NCBI GenBank assembly: GCA_013334925.1
Contig: JAAXWP010000010.1
Coordinates: 1-54,094, forward strand
Direction of reading: 5' to 3'
DNA from: Chlorobiaceae bacterium
Lineage (GTDB): Bacteria > Bacteroidota > Chlorobiia > Chlorobiales > Chlorobiaceae
DNA length: 54,094 nt
The translations under genes and the position numbers were made by a program. Of this stretch, positions 7,683 through 16,825 are shown one piece after another. The notes beneath the pieces are model-generated. The model made no database searches, was not told the origin of the DNA, and saw only the letters and a list, made by a program, of their open reading frames with translations. Position 1 is the stretch's first letter. Each line of letters opens with the position of its first letter.

Positions 7683-8858
7683 ATGCGAACAGCGTCGCGA
7701 CGAAATTCAAGCCTTGACAGGCTGCTGCAGAGTTCACCGGTCGTTCAACTTGGTCAGGACGCTAAGGTTGTCATCTTCAGTGATCTTCACCTGGGAGACG
7801 GCAGCAGTCGGGACGAGTTCCTTCATAACAGTGATTTGTTCGGGCAAGTTCTCGAACGGCGTTACCTGGAGCGGCAGTATGGCCTGGTGCTCAACGGCGA
7901 TATCGAGGAGCTGATGAAGTTCAGTTGCCAGGGTATCGTCGATGCCTGGGGGTGGCTCTACGAACTCTTCATCAGCTTCGGAAGGGCAGGGGGGTTCTGG
8001 AAAATCTATGGCAACCATGACCAGGGTTTGCTCGAAGAGCGTGGCTACCCGCTTGCCCCATGGCTTCTCGAATCGCTCGTGTTCCGATATGGAGAGCAAT
8101 CCATTCTGCTGTTCCATGGTCATCAGGCATCCCCATTCCTGAACAGCGACGCATCGGTATTCAGCCAGGCCCTTCGTTATCTCCTCCGTTACATTGCCAA
8201 ACCGGCAGGCATACGCAACTACTCGGTTTCCCACGACAGCCGGAAACGTTACATGATCGAGCGCTCGGTCTATGAGTTTTCTACCCGTGAAGGTATCGTT
8301 TCGATCATTGGCCATACGCATCGGCCTCTTTTCGAATCCCTTTCGAAGATCGATTACCTTAACTACCGGATCGAAGAGCTTTGCCGTGCATATCCGTCAG
8401 CCAGCGACAGTCAGCGCAGCGTAATCGAGGAAGAGATAGACCATCTGAAAGAAGCGCTCGATGGTTGCTATCGCAAGGGGTACAGGAAAAGTCTCAGGAT
8501 CGGGAGATACGGAAATATTCCCATTCCCAGCATTTTCAATTCAGGTTGCGCCATCGGTAAACGGGGAATTACGGCCATCGAAATCGACAATGGGATGATC
8601 AGGCTCGTGTACTGGCAGAAAACGCGACCGGATCTGCGGAAAGTTGCAGGAATGGCGCTGGTCGAAGAGTTTGGGTCGAGCGGTTGTTACAGGATTGTGC
8701 TGAACGAAGATCGACTGGACTATATTTTCTCGCGTATCCGGCTGCTTTCGGGCAGGAGGATGAAAGTTGGACGGAAGTCAGATGAGCATCGCTCTTCGCA
8801 GCCGGGATCGATTTCTGATTACGAATATCAAGAAATGGGCTGCTTTCAGCAAATGTAG
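7683..8858 (+). CDS. Calcineurin-like metallophosphoesterase, paralogue B
   Basis: Same architecture as the preceding gene: FSDLHLGDG, NGDIEE, YGNHDQG, FHGHQAS, IGHTHRP and the FNSGCAIGKRGITAIEI block. The whole body aligns with paralogue A at high identity. The open frame extends up to a TTG at 7611, but ATG 7683 (MRTASRRNSSLDRLL) lines up with the N-terminus of paralogue A and is preferred, giving 391 residues. The C-terminus has about 35 extra, low-complexity residues not found in A. The duplicates have kept all metal ligands, so both are probably active. Confidence 0.87.
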   Translation: MRTASRRNSSLDRLLQSSPVVQLGQDAKVVIFSDLHLGDGSSRDEFLHNSDLFGQVLERRYLERQYGLVLNGDIEELMKFSCQGIVDAWGWLYELFISFGRAGGFWKIYGNHDQGLLEERGYPLAPWLLESLVFRYGEQSILLFHGHQASPFLNSDASVFSQALRYLLRYIAKPAGIRNYSVSHDSRKRYMIERSVYEFSTREGIVSIIGHTHRPLFESLSKIDYLNYRIEELCRAYPSASDSQRSVIEEEIDHLKEALDGCYRKGYRKSLRIGRYGNIPIPSIFNSGCAIGKRGITAIEIDNGMIRLVYWQKTRPDLRKVAGMALVEEFGSSGCYRIVLNEDRLDYIFSRIRLLSGRRMKVGRKSDEHRSSQPGSISDYEYQEMGCFQQM

Positions 8859-8954
8859 TACTCAGGCTGCAAAAGGTATCGGTCACTGGTTGAGCAAGGG
8901 TTATTACAAAGGGTATCTAATTGCCTGATAACTATTTAAAAAAAACAAGGTTAT

Positions 8955-9446
8955 ATGTTGAACAGGAAAATTTCGATGCCCAGAAGCAAGAGCATTGCAC
9001 TTGTCGCGCATGACAACAAGAAACGAGACCTGCTCGAGTGGGCAAGATACAACAGGACGCTTCTCGAACGACACCAGATTTTCGCTACAGGCACGACAGG
9101 AGAAACCCTCGTTCGGGAGCTCGGGCTTGATATCGTTCGCCTTCAGAGTGGACCGCTTGGTGGCGATCAGCAGATCGGTGCCGGCATCACGAACGGTGAG
9201 ATAGATTTTCTGATTTTTTTCTGGGATCCGCTTGAACCGCAGCCGCATGACCCGGATGTCAAGGCGCTTCTTCGAATGGCTGTTGTCTGGAACATACCGA
9301 TAGCCTGTAACCGCGCCACTGCCGATTTCATGGTGTCATCTCCACTGATGGAAGGGGAGTATGCCCGCCTGGTACCGGATTATGAAATTTATCGTTCAAG
9401 ACGCATCGAATACGGTTCCCTGATGCTGGGCAAACCAGCAGTATGA
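8955..9446 (+). CDS. mgsA: Methylglyoxal synthase
   Basis: The 163-residue enzyme converts dihydroxyacetone phosphate to methylglyoxal and phosphate, a glycolytic bypass that frees inorganic phosphate. Seen: phosphate-binding [21 protein letters not shown] with the catalytic aspartate, and [14 protein letters not shown]. Length fits the family. ATG 8955 and ATG 8976 are both possible starts, each with an AGG-type ribosome site. It converges on the parA-like gene only 19 bp away. A phosphate-releasing enzyme fits the phosphate and polyphosphate genes around it, though that link is inference. Confidence 0.95.
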   Translation: MLNRKISMPRSKSIALVAHDNKKRDLLEWARYNRTLLERHQIFATGTTGETLVRELGLDIVRLQSGPLGGDQQIGAGITNGEIDFLIFFWDPLEPQPHDPDVKALLRMAVVWNIPIACNRATADFMVSSPLMEGEYARLVPDYEIYRSRRIEYGSLMLGKPAV

Positions 9447-9465
9447 AAAGATCGGGCAGGGAAGG

Positions 9466-10206
9466 TTATCCGATAGAGGCGATCAGCTCCCCCCAGAGCT
9501 GACGGTAAGCCTGGGCTGCGGATGACATGGGGCGGTGGGCGTTCACGGGTGCCCGGTACAGGCCCATTTTTTCGATCTCCGAATTATAGGGGATCGTCGA
9601 CTTCAGGAATCCGGGAGTTTCACTGAATTCATCGATGATTTCACGATGCATGGTTTTCCGGTGCTCCCCCATGGAAAAGAAGGCGCGTATTCTGCTTGTA
9701 TCGAGCTCGTTCTTTTCGAAAAACGAGAGCAGTTGCCAGTAGGTTCGGACTGAAAGGGTGGTGGGAATCATCGGCACGAGAATGATGTCCGAAGCAGCGA
9801 ATACGCTTTCGGAAAGTAGCGTGAGATTCGGCGGGCAGTCGAAAAAAAGAAACTCGTATGCTTCACCCAGGTCAGACAGATTTTTTTTCAGCCGTTTTCT
9901 GGGGTTTTTCTCTTCGGAGAGTTCAATGTCGAGATTTCGGTATGAAATGTCAGAGGGCAGGAGGTCAAGGTTTTCGAAATCGGTGGCCCGGATCTGGCGG
10001 TAGATTTTTTTGCTTCCTTTGAGAAATTTGTCGCTGTTGTATTTATCTGAGGCCGTGACTCTGAAATAGAATGAGCTGGCACCCTGTGGATCGAGATCGC
10101 AGAGGAGGGTTGGGGAGCTGTCTCGCGAAGCGAGCCACGAGAGATTCACGGCAGCGGCAGTTTTACCGACACCTCCCTTGATGCTGTACAATGCAATCGA
10201 TTTCAT
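9466..10206 (-). CDS. ParA/MinD-family ATPase
   Basis: The 246-residue protein opens with the deviant Walker A motif KGGVGKT, with signature lysine K10 and K15, followed by LLCDLDPQG (Walker A') and FFDCPPN (Walker B). Such ATPases form dynamic gradients on nucleoid or membrane and position plasmids, chromosomes or organelles. No ParB or centromere-like repeats are seen next to it. It is the last gene of a unit with a CHAD protein (12 bp upstream) and an LRR protein, downstream of ppk. I infer a role in positioning polyphosphate granules, in the manner of McdA for carboxysomes. Chromosome segregation remains an alternative. Confidence 0.9.
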   Translation of the reverse strand: MKSIALYSIKGGVGKTAAAVNLSWLASRDSSPTLLCDLDPQGASSFYFRVTASDKYNSDKFLKGSKKIYRQIRATDFENLDLLPSDISYRNLDIELSEEKNPRKRLKKNLSDLGEAYEFLFFDCPPNLTLLSESVFAASDIILVPMIPTTLSVRTYWQLLSFFEKNELDTSRIRAFFSMGEHRKTMHREIIDEFSETPGFLKSTIPYNSEIEKMGLYRAPVNAHRPMSSAAQAYRQLWGELIASIG

Positions 10207-10218
10207 GGCGATACCGGC

Positions 10219-11787
10219 TTATTCCAGGCTTGTTATGACATGGTCGAACAGCTCCCTGATCTGCTGATCGTCGAATTTCCTGAATGTTTCGGCGAACTGG
10301 TCGCGGGCCATTTCCTTCAGCCGGTCGAGAACTGCGACCAGAGCTCCGAGTGATGCGGCCAGGCGGGTGTTCTCCCCGTTCGGTACCATTGCCACTATAC
10401 GTTCGAGGATGAAGGTGATCTGTACCGAAAGATCGACGAACTCACCAAGATTGTCCTGGAGTGTTTTCAGATGTCCGACCAGCCTCGTGGTTTCACGCCT
10501 GGGGAGAATGGATGAGAAGAATTCGAGGAGATAGCGAAGTTTTTTGCAGTCGATCCGCAGTTCATGCAAATCGGCATCAGCTGCTTCCGTATCGATTTTT
10601 CGGCCACGTATGATCACCTTTTTCCATGCTTTTCTGATGGATTTCGCGGCAACGTTTCTGGTCGAAAGTCCGGAATCCGGAGCCTGTTCCTGATCGGGAA
10701 GTGCCGTTTCGGAAATGAACGCCTGAAAACCGTTCATGAATGTTCGATACTCTGTGCCTGCCAGATAGATGCTGAACTGCCGCAGCATGGTCGCTTTTTC
10801 TGTATCAAGGTCCTGGAAGAACCGGTCGAGCGAGAGATTACTCTGTTGTGGCAGCAGATTTGGATACTCCTCTTTTCTGAGCAGATACACATCACAATCA
10901 CGAAGCTGATTGGTGCGTTTGCCGAGATCACGCAGACCCGAAAGCAGCCAAGCAGTGCGGTCTGGGTCGAAAACACCCCTGAGTTGACGAAGTATCGAGC
11001 GACTTCGTCTGATGGCTACCCGATAATCGTGCAGGAACTCAGAGTCGATATCGTGGCGGATGCCATGTTCATTGGCTGCCATGATCGAGAAGGTGAATTG
11101 CAGAAGTCTTTTCACGCTTTCGTGGATCGTCGCGTCAGGATCGAGCTGAAGCCGGAGCTTTGAAGAGTAAGCGCCCGGTGCATATCCGCTGTTTTCGAAT
11201 ATCTGGAGAATCTTTTCCCGGAAACTGGTCACCCGATATGAATCGACCGGTTCAGGCAATGCCCTGAGCATCCGGGCAAGCTCTTTGTTGTATCCTTTAA
11301 GCGGGGTGACGGCATGAAAACGCGTGAACTCCTCCTGACCTTGATCTGCAGCTTTTCGAAAGCTTTCAGAGTCGAGCAGGGCGATGGTTTTCTGATTATC
11401 GCCGAGAATTTTCCAGGTGGAGATCGATACTTCTGTGCTGCATATTCGTGAAAATGCTCTCAGGTCACTGCACTCCAGAAGCAGCTCTCTTGCTTTTCCC
11501 TCGGGTATGGATGCAGCGAAAAATGATGCTGGGGACTCTTTGAAACCGCATTCTGCAAGAACCTTGCCGTGTTCAAGAGAGAGTATTTCAAGGCGTCCTT
11601 TTTTTCTTACAATGACCATGCCTTTCTGCCAGGCATCGTTGTCGAAGGTATCGTAAAACAGGTGCCGTTCTTTTCTCGACGAGACGGCTTTAAGGTTAAG
11701 ACTTCCTGCGAAATCGACGTTTTGCCTGCCGTTGATCGACTCCTGGTCGATCAGCCTGAAAAAGAGTGTGTCAGACAGGGCCTCCAT
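10219..11787 (-). CDS. CYTH-like/CHAD-domain protein
   Basis: The 522-residue protein has a C-terminal CHAD domain (about 220-515), a helical bundle rich in conserved basic residues: LHDYRVAIRRSRSILR near 250 and LHELRIDCKKLRYLLEF near 410. CHAD domains bind polyphosphate and target proteins to polyphosphate granules. The N-terminal 200 residues look like a degenerate CYTH (triphosphate tunnel) domain (FYDTFDNDAWQKGMVIVRKK). Its ATG overlaps the stop of the LRR gene by one base (TGATG), a sign of coupled translation. ppk lies upstream, so binding to the product of Ppk is likely. Confidence 0.88.
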   Translation of the reverse strand: MEALSDTLFFRLIDQESINGRQNVDFAGSLNLKAVSSRKERHLFYDTFDNDAWQKGMVIVRKKGRLEILSLEHGKVLAECGFKESPASFFAASIPEGKARELLLECSDLRAFSRICSTEVSISTWKILGDNQKTIALLDSESFRKAADQGQEEFTRFHAVTPLKGYNKELARMLRALPEPVDSYRVTSFREKILQIFENSGYAPGAYSSKLRLQLDPDATIHESVKRLLQFTFSIMAANEHGIRHDIDSEFLHDYRVAIRRSRSILRQLRGVFDPDRTAWLLSGLRDLGKRTNQLRDCDVYLLRKEEYPNLLPQQSNLSLDRFFQDLDTEKATMLRQFSIYLAGTEYRTFMNGFQAFISETALPDQEQAPDSGLSTRNVAAKSIRKAWKKVIIRGRKIDTEAADADLHELRIDCKKLRYLLEFFSSILPRRETTRLVGHLKTLQDNLGEFVDLSVQITFILERIVAMVPNGENTRLAASLGALVAVLDRLKEMARDQFAETFRKFDDQQIRELFDHVITSLE

Positions 11788-12563
11788 CAGACAGCTCTCT
11801 GGAATGACACAGGGGGGACAGATCTGTGTGAATACGTTCCGGTCTCCTTCTCGCCATTCAATGAAAGACGCGGGTTTCCTGAAAAATTGAAATGACCGCC
11901 GACCTTTTCAGGAGAGTACCTGAGTGTCATGAGAAGGTTTCGAGAGCAGTCATAGTTCCCGCGAACGTCGACAGGTCCATACCTCAGATTTTCGAGATGG
12001 TTGTCTGCGCACGAAAAGCTGCCGTCAATGATGTCAGGAGCGCCAACGAGTGACTGTAACAGATTACCGGAGCAGTCGAAATCGTGAGCGATTTCATCTG
12101 GCGCGCCTTCAAGCGTGAAGAGTCTGTTGCCGGAACAGTCGAACGAACCGCTGTCGATTGGTCCTCCATCGAGTGAGACCAGCAGATTGTCAGAACAGTC
12201 GAAACGGCCTTTGATCGTTTTCGGCGCGCCTTTCAGTGACCTGAGGAGATTGCCGGAACAGTCGAACGAACCCCGGATTTTCAACGGTGCACCAACGAGG
12301 CTGGTCAACCGGTTACCGTAGCAGATGAAATCGCCACCCACCATTTTCGGCGCACCATCGAGAGTGATGAGTTCATTGCCTGAACAGTCGAAGTTGCCTT
12401 TTACTTCGGGTGCTCCTTCAAGAGTGACGAGCAGGTTTCCTGAACAGTTGAACGAGCCCTCGACAAACTCCGGACACCCTTCGAGCGAAGTCAGCCCTTT
12501 GTTGGAACAGTCGATATCTCCTGTTCCGTCCACAATTCCCATGACCTCCCTGAATGTCGACAT
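11787..12563 (-). CDS. Repeat protein with 20-residue leucine-rich repeats
   Basis: The 258-residue protein is built almost wholly of about eleven 20-residue repeats with consensus [S/N]FDCSGNxLxSLxGAPxxIxG (residues about 15-235). The spacing of L, N and C is that of a leucine-rich repeat solenoid, probably a protein-interaction scaffold. There is no signal peptide or membrane segment. A short basic tail follows. It is the first gene of the LRR-CHAD-ParA unit and its stop overlaps the CHAD start. Upstream, 12564-12755 is a 192-bp gap after ppk that should hold its promoter. Role unknown; a scaffold on granules is my inference. Confidence 0.85.
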   Translation of the reverse strand: MSTFREVMGIVDGTGDIDCSNKGLTSLEGCPEFVEGSFNCSGNLLVTLEGAPEVKGNFDCSGNELITLDGAPKMVGGDFICYGNRLTSLVGAPLKIRGSFDCSGNLLRSLKGAPKTIKGRFDCSDNLLVSLDGGPIDSGSFDCSGNRLFTLEGAPDEIAHDFDCSGNLLQSLVGAPDIIDGSFSCADNHLENLRYGPVDVRGNYDCSRNLLMTLRYSPEKVGGHFNFSGNPRLSLNGEKETGTYSHRSVPPVSFQRAV

Positions 12564-12755
12564 AATGTATGATTCCTGTGCTTGGTGACCGGTTTTTGTT
12601 GAGCAGGTAATCCGGGGTTCCGGTCGTGATGTAATTTCTTCTTTCAGGAATTCAATATAGAGCGCTGCATGAACGTTTGTTACGGGTTTGCCTGATTGTA
12701 ACGGAGTGTTTACATGGGTGTAACAATCGGGTGTGTCTCCATGCTGCCGGAGCGA

Positions 12756-14936
12756 TCATTTGTTTTTGATGCCCGGCGGGTGCGTTTTACGGTGAGCGCG
12801 TTTCATGAGCCGCTCCTGGCTGCTGAATCCATCAGGTGCAGGAGAGATACGGGAACAGGTGCCATCCGGGTTGACGAGCCATGATTTGACGGTGTCACCC
12901 AGTTGCAGTTCAAGGTCTGCCCGCACTCTTCTGACCAGAGTCCGGTCAAAAACCGGGAACAGTGTTTCGACGCGTTCATCGAGGTTTCTTGGCATCATGT
13001 CTGCGCTTCCGAGATAGAGTTCCGGGTTGCCTCCATTGGCGAAATAGAAGGCCCTGCTGTGTTCAAGAAAACGTCCGATGATGCTGACTGCGCGAATGTT
13101 TTCGCTGACTCCGGGAATTCCGGGTTTCAGGCAGCAGATACCCCGTACCACGAGATCGATTCGCACTCCTGCACCTGAGGCTCTGTAGAGCGCGCTTATG
13201 GTTTCCCGGTCCACGAGCGAGTTCATTTTCATGATGATGCGCCCACATTTTTCTTTCCGCTGCCAGTCAATCTCACGATCGATCATGTCGATGATACGCT
13301 TCCTTGTATTGATGGGGGAAACAAGCAAATGAAGGTAGCCGGTATGTTTCGAGTAACCCGTGAGTGCGTTGAACAGTTCCGAGACCTCTTCTCCAAGCTG
13401 TTCGTTTGCCGTGAACAGCGTGTAATCGGTATAGAGTCTGCCGGTCGCAGGATTGTAGTTACCGGTGCCCAGGTGCAGATATCGTTTCAATCCGGCAGTT
13501 TCCCTGCGGACGATCATGGTCAGTTTTGCATGGGTTTTCAGGCCGGGGAGCCCGTAGACCACATGTGCGCCGACATCTTCGAGTGCCCTGGCCCACACGA
13601 TATTGTTTTCTTCATCGAACCGGGCTTTCAGTTCGACCAGTACGGCGACCTGTTTGCCAAGTTCCGCTGCTTTTATCAGCGCTCTGACGATGGGGGAGTT
13701 GCTTCCGACCCGATACAGGGTCTGTTTGATCGACAGGACATCGGGGTCATCTGCCGCCCGTTCGATGAAATCGACAACAGGGTTGAATGCGTCATAAGGA
13801 TGATAGAGCAGGCAATCACGTGTACGGATTATGCTGAACGGATCTTTACGGAATCCGTCTCCTAATGGTTTGGCGGGAATGTACGGTTCATCTTTCAGGT
13901 CAGGTCGCTCGATTCTGAGCAGTTCCATCAGGCAGCCAAGACCAAGAGCCCCTTCGATTTCATAAACGTTTCGTGCTTCGATTTCGAGATTCTTGACGAG
14001 CAGCTCCCTTACGAATGGCGGCATCATCGGATTGATGTCGAGCCTGACCACATCGCCATACCTGCGTGAACGGACCCCTTTTTCGATCGTTTTGAGCAGA
14101 TCTCCAGCTTCGTCCTCCTCGATTTCGATGTCGGCATCACGAATGATCCTGAAACGGTGGGACTGAACGATCTTCATGTTCGGGAACAAGTGATCGAGGT
14201 TGTTTTCGATCAGCTCTTCGATCCAGAGAAGCCGAACCTCGTGAGCGCAGTTATCGAGTCCTTCGATGTCATTGAGTCTGACCAGCCTCGGCAGACTGTC
14301 AGGTACCTTGACGCGCGCGAATCTGGTCGTCAGTGCCTCTTCAGCTTCGAGCTCGACGGCAAGGTTTAACGACAGATTGGACATGAATGGAAATGGATGT
14401 CCGGTATCGAATGCCAGTGGAGTGAGCACCGGAAAGATCTCTTTTCTGAAATAAGCGTTCAGCGCGTCTCTTTCGCTTCCGGTAAGTGATGCAAAACCAA
14501 CGAAAACAATCCCCTCCTTTTCGAGCCCGGGCAGGATGTCATCGTACAGACATTGATGGCGTTCTTCCAGCTGGCCCAAAACCCTTGACCTGATCTGCCC
14601 GAGCTGCTGCGCGGGTGTGAACCCATCAACGGTTTGTTTCCTGATGCCGGCATGATACTGGGTTTCCAGACCCGACACGCGAATCATGAAGAACTCGTCG
14701 AGATTGGAACTGAAAATGGCGATGAATTTGGCCCGTTCGAGTAATGGATGAAGGCCGGGAGAAACAGCTTCATCAAGTACTCTCTGGTTGAAGTGAAGCC
14801 AGCTCAGTTCACGATTGATGTAGAGATCGGGCGCTCCAAAATCATCGTGCCTCTCCTTGCCGTTTCGCTGGAATTCTACCGGCATTCCAGTCTGCTGCTC
14901 TCCATCGGCAAGCGATGAATTCATGAAATCGTTCAT
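12756..14936 (-). CDS. ppk1: Polyphosphate kinase 1
   Basis: The 726-residue enzyme reversibly makes polyphosphate from ATP. The N-terminal domain begins [18 protein letters not shown] (about 40-57). The catalytic histidine that is phosphorylated lies in GLKTHAK (H469), and the second conserved histidine in FLEHSR (H626). [11 protein letters not shown] (486-496) and [17 protein letters not shown] (641-657) are typical. Length is standard, with a short basic tail. It precedes the LRR-CHAD-ParA unit on the same strand, and the phosphate-uptake locus lies 2 kb away. Confidence 0.96.
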   Translation of the reverse strand: MNDFMNSSLADGEQQTGMPVEFQRNGKERHDDFGAPDLYINRELSWLHFNQRVLDEAVSPGLHPLLERAKFIAIFSSNLDEFFMIRVSGLETQYHAGIRKQTVDGFTPAQQLGQIRSRVLGQLEERHQCLYDDILPGLEKEGIVFVGFASLTGSERDALNAYFRKEIFPVLTPLAFDTGHPFPFMSNLSLNLAVELEAEEALTTRFARVKVPDSLPRLVRLNDIEGLDNCAHEVRLLWIEELIENNLDHLFPNMKIVQSHRFRIIRDADIEIEEDEAGDLLKTIEKGVRSRRYGDVVRLDINPMMPPFVRELLVKNLEIEARNVYEIEGALGLGCLMELLRIERPDLKDEPYIPAKPLGDGFRKDPFSIIRTRDCLLYHPYDAFNPVVDFIERAADDPDVLSIKQTLYRVGSNSPIVRALIKAAELGKQVAVLVELKARFDEENNIVWARALEDVGAHVVYGLPGLKTHAKLTMIVRRETAGLKRYLHLGTGNYNPATGRLYTDYTLFTANEQLGEEVSELFNALTGYSKHTGYLHLLVSPINTRKRIIDMIDREIDWQRKEKCGRIIMKMNSLVDRETISALYRASGAGVRIDLVVRGICCLKPGIPGVSENIRAVSIIGRFLEHSRAFYFANGGNPELYLGSADMMPRNLDERVETLFPVFDRTLVRRVRADLELQLGDTVKSWLVNPDGTCSRISPAPDGFSSQERLMKRAHRKTHPPGIKNK

Positions 14937-15174
14937 AATTCAGGGCATCGGGGTTTCTGGTTCGACATGGTCCCTGATGTCCAGACTGGCAGCATCCGGA
15001 ATCGATACCGGGCTTTCAGGCACTTCATTGATTCCATGAACGATGGTTCGATTGTTAGTTTCATGCGTAGCAGAAACTTAGCCAATATGTGCCAGTCGGA
15101 ATGTTACGTGCTTGTGAAATCTCGGCCCGTGTGGAGCTCCAGAGGTGTCTGAAGCTCCGTCATCGGTTCAAGGC
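14937..15174. other. Gap upstream of ppk1
   Basis: 238 bp between the HAD gene stop and the ppk1 start, both on the minus strand. I see no gene, and none of the TATAGAT/TTCC Pho-type elements found in front of the phosphate-uptake genes. It should contain the ppk1 promoter. Confidence 0.4.
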
Positions 15175-15855
15175 TCAACAGAAAGAGGAGAGGAAACTGA
15201 CGATTTCGTCAGGGGTGGCGGCCAGGGAAGCGGCGCCTGTGGCAAGAAGTTCCTCTTCGGGGCGGAACCCCCAGAGTACACCGAATGGATACATTCCGGC
15301 TGCATTGGCGGTTTTCATGTCGGTACCGCTGTCTCCGACATAGAGTATCGAATCCGGTTCCACTTCAAGCATCCCGGCAACTTTCAGGGCGCCCTGAGGG
15401 TCGGGTTTATGGGCAATGCCTTCATGGTGACCCATCACGACATCGAAATGCCATCCTGAAAGCTGATGTGTCGCGCAGAGTCTGGTGAAATCGTCCGGTT
15501 TGTTCGACAGGATGGCTTTTTTCAGACCAAGCCGATCGATCGCATCGAGCAGATGGTCTATCCCTTCATAGGCTTTGGTATGATCGTTCCAGTGAATTGC
15601 ATAGGTCGCTTTCATCTCGCCGAGAAGCGAGGCGATGATCTCTTCGGTGCGAGCGTTTTCCGGGAGGGCGTTTCTGACCAGCTCTTCCATGCCGAAGCCG
15701 ACCAGCTTGCGGCACTCTTCCAGTGTATGGGTCGGGTAGCCGTGTCTGGCGAGGACTGAATTGAGACTATAGGCGATATCTTCCAGCGTGTCGAGCAGTG
15801 TCCCGTCAAGATCGAACAGTACCGCTCTGAATAGTCCAGAGTTCTGCAGGCTCAT
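15175..15855 (-). CDS. HAD-family phosphatase, phosphoglycolate phosphatase-like
   Basis: The 226-residue protein has the HAD motifs: nucleophile DLDGTLLDT (motif I, near residue 15), LSNKPDD (motif II), the lysine in HKPDPQGAL (motif III) and YVGDSGTDMKTA (motif IV). The helical cap and length match Gph-type enzymes, which hydrolyse 2-phosphoglycolate, but other small phosphoesters or pyrophosphate are possible. It begins 6 bp after the stop of a methyltransferase gene and is probably co-transcribed with it. Confidence 0.88.
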   Translation of the reverse strand: MSLQNSGLFRAVLFDLDGTLLDTLEDIAYSLNSVLARHGYPTHTLEECRKLVGFGMEELVRNALPENARTEEIIASLLGEMKATYAIHWNDHTKAYEGIDHLLDAIDRLGLKKAILSNKPDDFTRLCATHQLSGWHFDVVMGHHEGIAHKPDPQGALKVAGMLEVEPDSILYVGDSGTDMKTANAAGMYPFGVLWGFRPEEELLATGAASLAATPDEIVSFLSSFC

Positions 15856-15861
15856 GAGTGA

Positions 15862-16521
15862 TTATATCTGTGGTTTGGTTGCCGTGACCAGAAATACGGG
15901 ATAGTATGCCCGTTGACCGGCCCGGTTCTTTTTTTCGATCATATGCGCCGTGATGAACGATACATTCGTGAATCCGGCCGATTCAATGAGATTTTTCAGC
16001 TCATCACGGTCAAATCCATGGTGCACCTTTTCGGTCACGTCATCATGGAACATGCCATCCTCGGTATCCAGATCTGCTATGGCGAGCGTGCCTCCCGGGG
16101 CCATATGACCGTAAAGCTGAGCGATGAACGATCTGGTATCCGGAATATGGTGCAGGGTCATGCTGCTGAAGACGAAATCGAATGAACCTTCGATCCGGGA
16201 GGCCGCATCGGGTTGGGTCAGGTCCAGAAAGAGCGGAGAGATATTCGGGATGTTGCCGGCGGCGATCTTTTCGCTGAGCACCCTGAGCATCTCACGAGAT
16301 GTGTCGACGGCGGTCAGAGAGCCGCATCCGGGAGCTACCCGAAGCGTTACCAGTCCTGTACCGCATCCGAACTCGAGTGCCTTTTCAGGGCGCGAAACCG
16401 GCATATGGGCGAGGATTGCCCTGGAAACAGCGTCGGCGAGCGCCGCACGAACGGCGTTAGCGTCCCACTCTGAGGCCTTGCTGTCGAATCGCTGTGAATC
16501 GGTCCAGTTATTGTCTGACAT
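15862..16521 (-). CDS. Class I SAM-dependent methyltransferase
   Basis: The 219-residue protein carries the SAM-binding motif I ALEFGCGTG (about 48-56), an acidic motif II residue in LTAVDTS, and FVFSSMTLHHI as motif IV/post-I, the pattern of UbiE/Methyltransf_11-like enzymes acting on small molecules. The substrate cannot be told. Upstream of the HAD phosphatase with a 6-bp spacer. The region 16522-16825 separates it from the divergent porin gene. Confidence 0.85.
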   Translation of the reverse strand: MSDNNWTDSQRFDSKASEWDANAVRAALADAVSRAILAHMPVSRPEKALEFGCGTGLVTLRVAPGCGSLTAVDTSREMLRVLSEKIAAGNIPNISPLFLDLTQPDAASRIEGSFDFVFSSMTLHHIPDTRSFIAQLYGHMAPGGTLAIADLDTEDGMFHDDVTEKVHHGFDRDELKNLIESAGFTNVSFITAHMIEKKNRAGQRAYYPVFLVTATKPQI

Positions 16522-16704
16522 GATATCGGATAAAATTTTGGTTCATGCAAGCTCGCCAAATATACGGTTCAAATCGACAAGGTACGCAACGTCATCAATC
16601 CAAACCGGGCATGAATTTACTGAAAATGTTCAGCCGGACTCTCCGAAAAGCGCGTGCAGGAGGTTCATCAGATGCCGACAGCTTTGTTTGCGGTTTGTTT
16701 GCAG

Positions 16705-16740
16705 TTCCTCCATGATTCCTTAACAGATCGGGGTATAGAT
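16705..16740 (+). promoter_or_regulatory. Putative Pho-type promoter of the porin gene
   Basis: TTCCTCC at 16705 and TTCCTTA at 16716 are spaced exactly 11 bp, and a TATAGAT box lies at 16734-16740, 18 bp from the start of the second repeat. The same geometry is found before pstS2 (19095-19130) and, more weakly, before pstC. Direct repeats of 7 bp with 4-bp spacers are the architecture of PhoB boxes, though the bases differ from the E. coli consensus. Confidence 0.6.
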
Positions 16741-16825
16741 TGGCTTTCGAAACACGGGCCGTTCCGGCAGACGTGAAACAGGCAGTGTCGCCAGTCGATA
16801 CAACACCAACAAAACACACTTCAAC

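Noticed and set aside
9466-10206. Chromosome-partition operon (parAB) interpretation
   Set aside because: No ParB-like gene and no parS-like inverted repeat was noticed nearby; the gene is tied by spacing to CHAD and LRR genes instead, so the segregation role was not adopted, though it is not excluded.
13329-13865. Plus-strand frame of 178 codons within ppk1
   Set aside because: It is antisense to the catalytic core of polyphosphate kinase, which carries all family motifs.
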